Assembly: GCA_030849805.1 (NCBI GenBank)
Contig: JASANZ010002232.1
Span: forward strand, 22,598-86,597
DNA: 64,000 nucleotides
Source: Sergeia podlipaevii
Lineage: Eukaryota > Euglenozoa > Kinetoplastea > Trypanosomatida > Trypanosomatidae
Reading direction: 5' to 3'
Below, piece after piece: positions 27,914 to 36,435 of the stretch. A program made the position numbers and the translations under genes. Within the stretch, counting starts at the first letter, position 1. Each line of letters begins with the position of its first letter. The notes below the pieces were generated by a model, which saw only the letters and a program-made list of their open reading frames with translations, was not told the DNA's origin and did no database searches.

Positions 27914-29338
27914 CTACGATTCGGCACACTGTGTTGGTAGGGTGGGTGTTGGCAGGATACATGCTCGCAGCAAAGCCCGCTCACCGCGTCGCTGCTGCAG
28001 AGGTATCTCCTGGGGCCACTTAGACCAAAAGGTTGAGCTGTGCATGACCCTAAATGGCTGCGTATCTTCGTTGGGGTTCTTGATGAATGAAATCAGGTGC
28101 GGGTGGTATTCACTAAGCACACACATCGCTACACCAAGCAGAGAACGCAGCACAGTGAAGCGGACGCCAAAGTGGTCCTCATGCGACGGAGAAGGCCTCG
28201 CGTCGGGAGATGCAGCAGTTGGAGGACTGAGCGCGGGGGATGCATCGAGTAGCGTTACAAAGCAGTGCCTTCGCATCCACTTATGCTGCTCATCCCGCAA
28301 AGCAGTGGGGTTATCAACCGTGGAGACTTCGTTGATGGGGTACTCGCGACACGCGCACGCCAGCGGGCCGTTGAGCAGAAAATTCCACTGTGCCGGACTG
28401 CAGCCAATCACGAAGCAGCACATGGGAACATTGTCTGCAAAGGGGATGCTTGAGACTGACGTAGTGGCAGGCACGGAAGCACAACTCGCACACCGCACTA
28501 CAAGTGTATAGGTGAGCAACGAGGACAAGTCCTTGTGAATGGGCACCCACAATGCGTAGAGTTGCTCATACACCTGACGGCAGAACTTGTGCGATTGCAT
28601 CCGCGCCTGCTGTGCGGCGTAGAGAACTGTGTCCTTGTTATCGCTGGTGCTGTGCCCTGGCGCTACACCAAGTTGATTTGGGGTACTAGGGGCAAAGGAG
28701 TGAGGAAGGGTGCTTCGTCTCCCAGTACCGTAATCGGCCAACATTTTAGCGGAGGTGGTGTCCACACTGCAAGAGAAATCACTGTTACTCTCTGAAAAAT
28801 GATCCGAACGGTTTGTGACCGAGCCGCACTCGCTGTCATCCTTGCTTGGAGTGGCAGGATCCTCTCCGTCCTCTTGATGGCCTCCGTCCCTCTCTGTGCA
28901 AGTTGCGCAGGTGCCAAGTGTAAGGAGCTGCTGTCTGTCTTCTACCCACGTCTCAAGTGCTGATGCCACCACATCAGGTAATAGCGCACGACACTCGCCT
29001 CGCTCCTCATAATTGCGGCGCATGCGAGCGGCGTCATCAAGCACAGAAATGACGTTCTCCTTCCACAGTGAATCAAAGTCTGAGGCAGCAGAGTCGGCAA
29101 AGACATCAAGCGGTGACGCACCAAGATCGCTCGCTGTCACAGAAGAGAACTGCACGCTGACACGGCTGAGTTTCACCTCGTCAGGACGCACAACGGGCTC
29201 CTCCAGCAGCGTGTTGATAATCAGCATATTGGCGATTTCAAGGCCGTCAGTAATGTTCACGTTAGCAATGCGCTTGTGGAGTTCCTGGAGAATGAAGCTC
29301 ACTTTATCGCCGACGCGTGGTGAGTAAGGAATTGGCAT
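27914..29338 (-). CDS. Protein of unknown function (474 residues)
   Basis: 474 codons, ATG start. No family recognised. Residues 1-160 look helical and globular (VGDKVSFILQELHKRIANV; LEIANMLIINTLLEE). Residues 160-240 are acidic, Ser-rich and probably disordered, with CATCTERDG at their start. A second folded region (about 245-400) contains HKFCRQVYEQLYALWVPIHK, LTYTLVVRCASC and VPMCCFVIGCSPAQWNFLL, then HCFVTLLDASP. There is no signal peptide or transmembrane helix. Cys-rich strands suggest a cytosolic fold, but function cannot be inferred. Confidence 0.75.
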   Translation of the reverse strand: MPIPYSPRVGDKVSFILQELHKRIANVNITDGLEIANMLIINTLLEEPVVRPDEVKLSRVSVQFSSVTASDLGASPLDVFADSAASDFDSLWKENVISVLDDAARMRRNYEERGECRALLPDVVASALETWVEDRQQLLTLGTCATCTERDGGHQEDGEDPATPSKDDSECGSVTNRSDHFSESNSDFSCSVDTTSAKMLADYGTGRRSTLPHSFAPSTPNQLGVAPGHSTSDNKDTVLYAAQQARMQSHKFCRQVYEQLYALWVPIHKDLSSLLTYTLVVRCASCASVPATTSVSSIPFADNVPMCCFVIGCSPAQWNFLLNGPLACACREYPINEVSTVDNPTALRDEQHKWMRRHCFVTLLDASPALSPPTAASPDARPSPSHEDHFGVRFTVLRSLLGVAMCVLSEYHPHLISFIKNPNEDTQPFRVMHSSTFWSKWPQEIPLQQRRGERALLRACILPTPTLPTQCAES

Positions 29339-29602
29339 GGCTACACGGCTTTATAATAGTGATTGTATATATATATATGTATGCGTACGTACACTGTATT
29401 CACAAATATATGTTGAGAAATAGAAATAAAGAGAAAAATCAATTGATGAAGCTGTGTGCAGCTTCTTTAAAAGAGAAAAAAAAAAGTTGGTTGAGAAAGG
29501 GAAAAAAAAGTAATAGGACCGCTAGCAATGTTGACTATTCAGTAAGAATATAAATAAGTTTTATGAAAGGACTGAAAAATAGAAAAAGGGAAAAGAGTGA
29601 AT
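29339..29602. other. Leader region of the 474-residue protein
   Basis: Contains a short TA repeat (29366-29379) and T-tracts on the sense strand opposite A-runs at 29475-29485 and 29502-29509 that could serve as splice signals. No gene seen. Confidence 0.55.
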
Positions 29603-29761
29603 TCAGTAGATAACTTGCTTTGATGGTCCAGGAGATATGCTAAGAGGCTTGAACAAAGTGAATCCTTGTTTTACTTCTTTCAGCCTCTGCTGATACCATT
29701 TCATACATTTTTTGGATGTATCGTTGTCTTCACCATTCCATCGAGAGGGGCACACACACAT
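29603..29761 (-). CDS. Candidate small protein (52 residues)
   Basis: 52 codons starting MCVCPSRWNGEDNDTSKK and ending SISPGPSKQVIY. The frame extends 20 codons further upstream, but that part (MPLFFLVVAAF) is the translation of a polypyrimidine tract ending in AG at 29772-29773, so splicing would leave a 10-nt leader before the ATG at 29761. The composition is protein-like (no homopolymers, balanced charge), with CMKWYQQRLKEVKQGF as a basic amphipathic helix. Against it: only about 94 nt separate the stop of the upstream gene from the putative acceptor, which is tight for a 3' UTR. Family not recognised. Confidence 0.35.
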   Translation of the reverse strand: MCVCPSRWNGEDNDTSKKCMKWYQQRLKEVKQGFTLFKPLSISPGPSKQVIY

Positions 29762-29866
29762 AGGCTCGCTTCTTTCAAAGTGGAGTCCAAATGCAGCAAC
29801 AACCAGAAAAAAAAGGGGCATGCGTTCCCCTCAACCATCACACTACCGCTTATAGCATCAGTAGCA

Positions 29867-31042
29867 CTATCGATCAGAGAGCAAGCTTCTCAGCTGTTGA
29901 TCCATTGTACGAGTAGGCAATACCAAGCTATATCGACCCAGCAGCAGTGCAACATCTACATCTTCATCGCCTGCACTCTTTGGGATCTGTTTCTGCTGCT
30001 GCTGCTGCCGGCTCTGAGTGTCACTGCTGAAGTCAACAAACCGAGGCGGAGCCACTGACGTCCCTTGTTCGCTATACATGGCAGCAGCCGTTGGTAGGGC
30101 ATTGTTACTAGTAGCAGTGGTCGCTTGACTAATCACGGTAGAAGTAGTAGTGCTGGAGAGAGCGTTGGGTGCCGGTATGGGGTTGGCAGGCGCAGCACTA
30201 AACAAGGGGAACGTCTTTGGGGTCGGTGAGATGGATGCCACTGCTGTCATGCTACTTGTTGCTGCTGCTGGCTTTGGTGCTGCGGTGAGAGAACTGGTGG
30301 CGCTGGTGGTGGCGGCGGCTGTAGGCAAGAAACTGCCACTAGTGCCGCTGTTAGCTCCACCTACACCCGCATTAGATCTTCCTCCATCCAGCATGCTCCT
30401 AAACAGCGCCGGCGCTGAAAAAGTGGTGCTCATCGCTGAAGCAAAAGAAGAAGAGCCAGTAAGAAATGCTGCGGCAGTGGCGCTAGGCAACTTGTCCTGT
30501 GGTGTCGTTGTGAAAGAGGTCGAGAAGACAGTTGTGCCTTTTGCCGGAGGCGGTAGCATAATACCGCTTCCACGAGCGGGAAGTGCGCTGGTGGCACTTT
30601 CAACGTGCCTCAGTGCTTCCTCATGTTCGCTCTTCTCCTCGTGCTGTGTCTCGCCCTCTTCCTCTACGTCTCCTTCATCGATTTGGCCTCCTTCTTCCTC
30701 TTCTCCTTCTCTTTCTTCACCCGAGTACTCTTCCTCCTCGTTCTCAATGCTATCCTCTTCACTACCATCTTCCTCCTCGTCCTCGTCTTCTCCTCCTTCA
30801 CAGTCCTCGCCATACTCTTCGTCCCCGAGTGCCTCCTCTTCCTCCTGCTCATCGAAGGCACCCTCACTGCCACTCGCCTCTTCCTCTTCACTGCCGCTGG
30901 GAAAACTACCTTTAGAAACCTCAGCGGCACTATCCTGCTGGTACGAAGCACCACTGCCACCGCCATCGCTATCCAACGCGTACCTCTCATCTCCGCCAGA
31001 TGACTCGTCTATCGCAAATCCATTATCGTCTGTAAAGCTCAT
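29867..31042 (-). CDS. Acidic low-complexity protein of unknown function
   Basis: 391 codons. Residues about 50-145 are an extreme Glu/Asp/Gly/Ser tract, followed by a Ser/Thr/Ala-rich, mostly uncharged region to about residue 340, then a Gln run and a short conserved-looking C-terminus (DVDVALLLGRYSLVLPTRTMDQQL). Most of the chain is probably disordered. The acidic tract could bind histones or basic proteins and the Ala/Ser/Thr region resembles linker regions of nuclear proteins, but there are no FG repeats or known motifs. A long plus-strand frame over the same DNA is a by-product of the GAG/GAA repeats. Confidence 0.7.
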   Translation of the reverse strand: MSFTDDNGFAIDESSGGDERYALDSDGGGSGASYQQDSAAEVSKGSFPSGSEEEEASGSEGAFDEQEEEEALGDEEYGEDCEGGEDEDEEEDGSEEDSIENEEEEYSGEEREGEEEEGGQIDEGDVEEEGETQHEEKSEHEEALRHVESATSALPARGSGIMLPPPAKGTTVFSTSFTTTPQDKLPSATAAAFLTGSSSFASAMSTTFSAPALFRSMLDGGRSNAGVGGANSGTSGSFLPTAAATTSATSSLTAAPKPAAATSSMTAVASISPTPKTFPLFSAAPANPIPAPNALSSTTTSTVISQATTATSNNALPTAAAMYSEQGTSVAPPRFVDFSSDTQSRQQQQQKQIPKSAGDEDVDVALLLGRYSLVLPTRTMDQQLRSLLSDR

Positions 31043-31707
31043 TCAGTACATATATACCGCCTAACTTTAATATATGTACCACTTGAGGGGAAGGAAACTT
31101 TTGATTTTATTTTTAAAGACTTCCCTAATCAATAAAATAGAACCACAGAAAAAAAAAGAGGAGAGAGAGCGATGCAATGAGTGGGGGTGAGGGAAAGTCG
31201 TTCATATACATCCAGTTTCGTCCGCTGCTAAAAGTGTGTGTGTGTGTGTGAGAAAGAAAGAGCTCTTTCGCTGTCACAGGTGTACAAAAACATATTTCTC
31301 TCCAAAATGAAGAAGAAAGGTGATTAAAAGATAACAGGAAGCATGTGTGTGCATGCACGCTGTCATCCGTATGTATGCCTTTTTTTTTCTCTCCTGTTTG
31401 TTTTCATTTTGCAAACACTGAATATAATAAAAATGGGAGAAGAAATAATGCTAAGAAATCGAATGGAAGAAACTTCCTCTAATCAACCGCAACAACAAAG
31501 CAAGTAAGCAAACAGGGGCGTGATTTTTTGATAATAGAGGCCATGAAATCAACACAACTCCTCGCATTTACGCCTGAGCGCTGCTCTTAAGTTTGTGCGA
31601 CTTAATGTTCTATCCTAATCCTTCTTCTTTTCATTCTCTTCGTCCTCACCTCTCATCACACACACACACACACACACCTTTCCTGCCCAGTCAGTGTGAG
31701 CAAATGT
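31043..31707. other. Intergenic region upstream of the acidic protein
   Basis: 665 nt with GT/CA repeats near 31236-31251 and 31660-31678 and A/T runs. It comprises the leader of the acidic protein and the 3' UTR of YKT6. No gene seen. Confidence 0.6.
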
Positions 31708-32325
31708 TTACATGACTGTGCAACACCCAGAGTTGGTCTGCTTCGCCTGGGAGTAGAACGTTTTGCTCGCCACGCCTAGGTCCTCGCTCTGTGCTACCAA
31801 GTCGTCAATCTTCTCACCACGCTCGATCATCTGGTCAATTGCGTTGTACATGATCACTTTAGTGTCTTCAATGTCACGCTTTATTTTTAAAATCTTGTCC
31901 ACCTCCTCTGGCTTCTGGTACTTCTCAAGCGTCTGCTGCAGGTACGGCCATGCTAAAAAGTTGTCTGGCTGGCCGTCAATCACGTCGTACTTGCCACGGA
32001 ACGTTTGTTGGAACTGCGGGACTAGCTCGGTGAGAAGTGTAAAGGCAACTCGGGAGTTGTACTCAATATCACTCACTGCAATGCCGACGATGCCGTCAAG
32101 GGTGGCGTATGCATAGACAACGTTTCCGTTTTCAGTAATCTGGGTCTTGGCACCGAGGGCAACCCGCTTTGCAATGGTGCGAGAGAGAAACACAATGAAC
32201 TCGCGTGCTGAGTTTCGCTGAAAGAAGCCAAAAGAGCTCACGTCAATGGCTTCAGAGCAGATAATGGGGTTCTTGTCAATCCCTTGCCTATATGGCTTCA
32301 GGATCAGCAAGCCATATAACTTCAT
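31708..32325 (-). CDS. YKT6: R-SNARE YKT6
   Basis: 205 codons, matching the family length of about 200. Residues 1-130 form the longin domain (MKLYGLLIL, FGFFQR, ARE, YAYATLDGIVGIAVSD), which folds back on the SNARE helix and regulates it. Residues about 140-195 form the R-SNARE coiled coil, with the zero-layer Arg in MIERGEKIDDL. The C-terminus NSGCCTVM has a farnesylation CaaX box (CTVM) preceded by a palmitoylatable Cys, so there is no transmembrane anchor, as in all YKT6 proteins. It acts in ER-Golgi, endosomal and vacuolar/autophagic fusion. Confidence 0.96.
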   Translation of the reverse strand: MKLYGLLILKPYRQGIDKNPIICSEAIDVSSFGFFQRNSAREFIVFLSRTIAKRVALGAKTQITENGNVVYAYATLDGIVGIAVSDIEYNSRVAFTLLTELVPQFQQTFRGKYDVIDGQPDNFLAWPYLQQTLEKYQKPEEVDKILKIKRDIEDTKVIMYNAIDQMIERGEKIDDLVAQSEDLGVASKTFYSQAKQTNSGCCTVM

Positions 32326-32687
32326 TCTCAGCTAAACACGGTATAGTTAAATGTATTTAAGTGTATGTACAAGCAAAAGGGAAAAAAAAAGATGTTTATA
32401 TATAAAGAGAGCTGCTCTGCTGTATGAATATGTGTGTATGTAGGTGACCTATGTATGCGTAGTCGCAGCGCGTTTGGGGGGTGACCAAGGCTATTTTTAC
32501 AGCTCAGGAACAAAAGGTACGTTTTTTTGTATTTTAAAAGGCACATGTGAGTTAACAAGAGAAAGAGAGAGAGAGAGAGAATAAGAAAGAGACAAGGCAT
32601 TGTGTACAAAGTTGCCTCCTCTTCAAAAGGAGTTCGTTGTGTAGAAATAAATCCAATCAATGCGTGCTACTTCTTTTTTTTTTCCTT
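32326..32687. other. YKT6 leader region
   Basis: On the sense strand a T/C tract opposite 32377-32395 precedes a first AG only 6 nt from the YKT6 ATG. That is unusually short, so the true acceptor may be elsewhere. GA repeat near 32563-32581. The possible microprotein gene lies at the right end. Confidence 0.55.
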
Positions 32688-32756
32688 TCACACATGGTCG
32701 CCACACTCGCTGATGGTGAGCTTGCCTTGTGATTTATCGGTTGCAATTTCAGCCAT
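32688..32756 (-). CDS. Candidate 22-residue microprotein (or YKT6 upstream ORF)
   Basis: A complete mini-ORF of 22 codons: it begins MAEIATDKSQ, ends TISECGDHV and stops at TGA. It is unlike the surrounding AT-rich spacer in base use, with coding-like third positions (AAG, CTC, ACC, ATC, AGC, GAG, GGC, GAC). A strong pyrimidine tract (opposite 32771-32800) and acceptor AGs at 32763-32764 and 32757-32758 lie immediately before the ATG. Either it is a separate small gene between YKT6 and the 845-residue protein, or it is an upstream ORF when YKT6 is spliced at this distal site. No homology recognised. Confidence 0.45.
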   Translation of the reverse strand: MAEIATDKSQGKLTISECGDHV

Positions 32757-32762
32757 CTAAAC

Positions 32763-32800
32763 CTGTGTACGCGCAAAAGAAAAAAACAAAAGGAAAGAAA
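32763..32800 (-). promoter_or_regulatory. Predicted trans-splice acceptor upstream of the 22-codon ORF
   Basis: On the minus strand, TTTCTTTCCTTTTG followed by a T-run and CTTTTGCGCGTACACAG forms a typical polypyrimidine tract, with the first AG at 32763-32764. It lies about 440 nt upstream of YKT6. Confidence 0.65.
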
Positions 32801-33213
32801 TAATAATAAATAAAAGCCGCATCATCAAAGGAAAAAAAAAACTCATAGAAATAGTAACGAAAAGAGTGACATCAATAATAGTAGTAATAAAGAAATGCGT
32901 GCGCCTGTATATAAGAACAGGTTTGCCTGCAGCACACGGCTGACATGCGTACGAGTGTGTGTATATAGCTCATACCAGCACCAACAGAAGAAGAAGAAAC
33001 ATATAAGCAAAAGAAAGGCATGTAACCGTGACGCTCTCATGACACCTTTCCAGATGTTCCTTCTTTTAAAGTCCAGTTTCGTTTGCAAAAGAAAGAAAAG
33101 AAAAAAGAAGCCCCATGACAATAACAAAAACATCTAAGAGCTGCCTTCACACACACTTTTAATTCACACCACTCTTCAGAATGCTCTTCACAGTGCCTCA
33201 CCCCCAACGTCAC
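32801..33213. other. 3' UTR region of the 845-residue protein
   Basis: A-rich spacer with no recognisable gene. Overlapping short frames are translations of homopurine and homopyrimidine runs. Confidence 0.6.
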
Positions 33214-35751
33214 TTAGTAGTAGGCTGAGCCCATGTAGCTTGGAGAGGACGCGTCAGGGTAGTGCTGCTGCTGTGGACCCCGTTGTCTCGTCATGACCTT
33301 AGCTCGAGCTTCTTCCATGCTCATCAGCTCTACCCGCTTCTTCATGATGTCCAGTTCAGAAGGCACGCCCACATCGCCACCACAGCCATAGTTGCCGGGG
33401 CGTGGCATGCAAGGTGACGATACAGGCGATGAAGAGCGATAGGGGAATGTGGGGTCAAAGCTCAACGGTGAGCGTGGCTGCTGCTGCTGCCGCTTTGGAT
33501 GTGGGTGCGCACGGTATGGAGCCACACGCCTCAGTCTGGCAGCGGTATCCGCATGCAGACGTTTCTGATGTGCCTCGAGATCGCTCACGTAGCGCTCAGC
33601 TTCCTCCATTGCCGCCCGAGCTGCTGCGGCGGCGACAGTCTGCGAGCTTTCCCGCTCTCCAAGCTGGACAAGGCAATCGCGATACTCCCAGGTGCGTCGC
33701 AGTGTGGCGGCTTCGTGCCTGGCGCGATGAAGTCGGAGATCCTCGCGCACGCGCAGACACTCGTAGTCACGCACTACTGCCTCGTAGTCAACCTCGTTCA
33801 GACGCACTTGTCCGTTGTAAGGGATGTAAAAGTCGCTGCTTGGGGGACAGCGAGGGTGAGATGAAGGCAGCTGAGAATGACCGAAAAGGAATGTGCGATG
33901 CAGCGGGCGAGGGTAATAAGATGAGCGCATATGTGATGGAACCTGTTGTTGCTGCTGCTGCTGCTGTGGTCGCCACGCAAACTGATCCTCCCCCATCGGT
34001 GGAGCCGAGTCATCGCCGTCAGCGCTATCAAGCGCAGCTTCGCCGCTCACATCGCCACCAACACGACGAGCACCCGCGTAGTACAACGGATCTCTTTCAT
34101 GCTGCTGCTGCACAGCAGCCCTCATGCTTGACTCATTCCGCATCTGGCGTTGTCGCGTGCGGCGCCGCATTTTGGCTCGGTATGATCCCGCTCCAGCGCT
34201 TCCCATAGAAAGACGTCGGTCGCGACAGCTACCGCTCATTGCAGGGAGCTCATCCATGAGGAAGTCAACATCCTCCTCGCCGTCGTCTTCTTCTTCGTTG
34301 AGCTCACGAGATGTGTAGCTACCCTCGTCAAACGCACGACGGGCAGACGAGTGAAGCGACTGTGCGCAGCTTGTGCTCGCACGTGTGCGGCTGCACACGT
34401 GATCGTACAGATAGTTGATCGGATTGGTCGGCTTTTTGGCAAAAAGTGAGACTAGCAAGTTTACTGCGAGCGTGTACCCTGGTGAGCTGACAGGAATTTC
34501 TCGGAGCAGTGCTGACATGGCAGCGTCTTCCGGTACCGCCACAGAGGCACCATCCTCGGCCGCATACAAGAGCGCATTCGACGCAGCGGCCTCGTCTCCA
34601 AAGCTCCGCCCTTCCATTCGTATCCATAGAAAGTGCTCTGGATCGTCTGGTTTGCGATCCAACAGCAGATGCGCAATGTCAAGCAGAATGGCACGAGCTG
34701 GGCCTTGTGTAGGAGTCTCAAAAACAAGGCGCTCCTTTACTGTGTCACCCACAGGTGCAAAAGTGAGGGTTTGCTGTGACTGCGCACAGTCACTGTTATT
34801 TGTCCTGTCCTCTGTGACACCGCCTACAGTGGAGACGCCGCTGACTGGGCTACCGCAGCCGACCTTGTTGCTGCTCAGCCCATCCTCCACCGCCGCCCCA
34901 GCCTGAGAAGCCATGTTGTGGCTAGTAAAGCGATCAACGAGAAAGACGTCGGGTTCCTTGGGCTTCATTGCAAGAAGGATTGCCGCTAAGTGTAGCAGCA
35001 TAGGACGGAATCCGCTTCCACAGGCCCCCAGATCCGCCAGCGCAGATGCAGTCTCACTGCCATGCGCCTTGTTGTAGCACTCGACGCTAGGAGACTTGGT
35101 ATCTTCATCCTCGCCAAATGTCACAGGCTCGATGTAGAGGTCTGGCGTGGGGTTCACCTGCACCTTGAGGTTCTCGACACCGCTCACACTGACTGCTCCC
35201 TCGGACGCACGACGACCAAAGCGGCTACTGGAGGGTCCTTGAGAGGTTGGAGAAGACTTGAGCGCAGAGCGGCAGGTCTCAGAGGGAATGCGGTAGACAC
35301 CGCATTCGGTGGGGGCGATGGCGGCGGTCGGTGCTGAAGAGAAAGAAACGCCACTGCCACCACTGGCGACTGTGCCAGCACCGGCGCCAGTAGCATAATC
35401 ATTAAAGCGGAGTTTCTTCGCAGAGGAGGCGCGTGTGCTGCCCGCCTTGCTCGTAGGCTGAGCGCCGACAGAACCAGTTGTAGCGGCCGAAGTTGACGCT
35501 GCTTCACAAACGCATACAGTAGCGAGCGGTGCAACGCCCTGTGACTTGAAGGTGGCATCGTTGTCAAGAGGAGTGCTGGGATTGCCTTCTATGTCGCACG
35601 TAAACAGAGTACAACCGCCGAGAGAGTCGAGCTGAAACGCCTTGGTGATGATTGACATCACAGCGGGAAGAGGAGTTGTGGTATCTGGGACGTCAAAGGA
35701 GACCCGACGAGTGCCAGTGGCATCAGTCTTAATAGCAAAATATGTGGGCAT
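33214..35751 (-). CDS. 845-residue protein with three RIIa/Dpy-30-like motifs and coiled coil
   Basis: 845 codons. Residues 1-85 may be a beta-grasp (ubiquitin/PB1-like) domain (MPTYFAIKTDATGTRRVSFDV). Three similar helical motifs follow: about 248-276 (MLLHLAAILLAMKPKEP), 349-377 (ILLDIAHLLLDRKPDDP) and 424-451 (LAVNLLVSLFAKKPTNP). Each has the pattern LLxxLAxLLL, then (R/K)KPxxPxxFL, which recalls the RIIa/Dpy-30 dimerisation-docking motif. Acidic and basic low-complexity stretches surround them, including a Gln run near 600. The segment from about 655 to 750 (YEAVVRDYECLRVREDLRLH) is a coiled coil; a second short helix (ELDIMKKRVELMSMEEARAK) lies near the C-terminus. RIIa-type motifs are common in flagellar axonemal proteins, so a cytoskeletal or flagellar role is plausible but inferred. 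Confidence 0.78.
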   Translation of the reverse strand: MPTYFAIKTDATGTRRVSFDVPDTTTPLPAVMSIITKAFQLDSLGGCTLFTCDIEGNPSTPLDNDATFKSQGVAPLATVCVCEAASTSAATTGSVGAQPTSKAGSTRASSAKKLRFNDYATGAGAGTVASGGSGVSFSSAPTAAIAPTECGVYRIPSETCRSALKSSPTSQGPSSSRFGRRASEGAVSVSGVENLKVQVNPTPDLYIEPVTFGEDEDTKSPSVECYNKAHGSETASALADLGACGSGFRPMLLHLAAILLAMKPKEPDVFLVDRFTSHNMASQAGAAVEDGLSSNKVGCGSPVSGVSTVGGVTEDRTNNSDCAQSQQTLTFAPVGDTVKERLVFETPTQGPARAILLDIAHLLLDRKPDDPEHFLWIRMEGRSFGDEAAASNALLYAAEDGASVAVPEDAAMSALLREIPVSSPGYTLAVNLLVSLFAKKPTNPINYLYDHVCSRTRASTSCAQSLHSSARRAFDEGSYTSRELNEEEDDGEEDVDFLMDELPAMSGSCRDRRLSMGSAGAGSYRAKMRRRTRQRQMRNESSMRAAVQQQHERDPLYYAGARRVGGDVSGEAALDSADGDDSAPPMGEDQFAWRPQQQQQQQQVPSHMRSSYYPRPLHRTFLFGHSQLPSSHPRCPPSSDFYIPYNGQVRLNEVDYEAVVRDYECLRVREDLRLHRARHEAATLRRTWEYRDCLVQLGERESSQTVAAAAARAAMEEAERYVSDLEAHQKRLHADTAARLRRVAPYRAHPHPKRQQQQPRSPLSFDPTFPYRSSSPVSSPCMPRPGNYGCGGDVGVPSELDIMKKRVELMSMEEARAKVMTRQRGPQQQHYPDASSPSYMGSAYY

Positions 35752-36435
35752 CAGAGGGAGAAAGTGTCAAAAAAGAAATCTTTTTGCCTCTTTAAAAAAT
35801 GCTGGTTGATAGTGATGTCGTTGTACTATCAGCGTTTTCCACCCTTTTCCAAAATACTGTGATGTCCTATAATATACGATAAGATCCTAATGAGATAATA
35901 AGGGAAAGATGAGAGGGAAGAGGGGAGGTTGAAGCAGCGAAAGTTGGACACTCAGCACGCATGGCACAAGGTAATGGGCCTTTTTTCTCATTTATTTTCT
36001 TTTGGGCCAAGTGCTCATTAATATAAATGTTAATGTGTGCCACTTGCAATTTGGCAATGCCAGATATATATACAAAAAGAAAAAAAGAACAGTAGTAGAT
36101 GCCTCTCCTTCTTTATTTTGCCTCTTATATGCATTGGACGAAAATTCATTTTAGAAAATAAAAACATCAATTGACATGAAAAATTATCCTGCTCTATATA
36201 GAACACGAAAGAGACAGCAGACATGTAAGTGAATTGAGTTTACGTGGCACTTACTTGTTTGTTTGTTTGTTTGTTTGTTGTTGCCCTCCACTACCATTTC
36301 TTTCATCGTAGAGTTGTGCCAGTTCCATCTTATCGTCTTTTTTTTTTTTTAAATCTCCCCTTGTGTGCTGCTGCTCAGCAGCGTTACTGTTTGTAGCACT
36401 GTGTCTCATGCCCCCCCCCCTCTCCCTCGCCCGCG
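35752..36435. other. Intergenic region downstream of the giant gene
   Basis: 684 nt. Contains the acceptor/leader of the 845-residue protein at the left and the short 3' UTR of the giant gene at the right, with a TTTG tetranucleotide repeat and a poly-C run at 36412-36420. No gene recognised. Confidence 0.6.
36255..36280. repeat. TTGT tetranucleotide repeat
   Basis: About six TTGT units on the plus strand (ACAA on the sense strand), some 160 nt after the giant gene's stop codon. Confidence 0.85.

Noticed and set aside
30150..31064. Plus-strand frame of 304 codons opposite the acidic protein
   Set aside because: It is the mirror of GAG/GAA-rich codons and gives long Ser/Pro runs. It lies on the wrong strand for the cluster, and the minus-strand frame has a splice-compatible ATG.
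33402..34208. Plus-strand frame of 268 codons opposite the 845-residue gene
   Set aside because: Shadow frame rich in Arg/His/Ser typical of antisense translation; the minus frame carries the repeated motifs.
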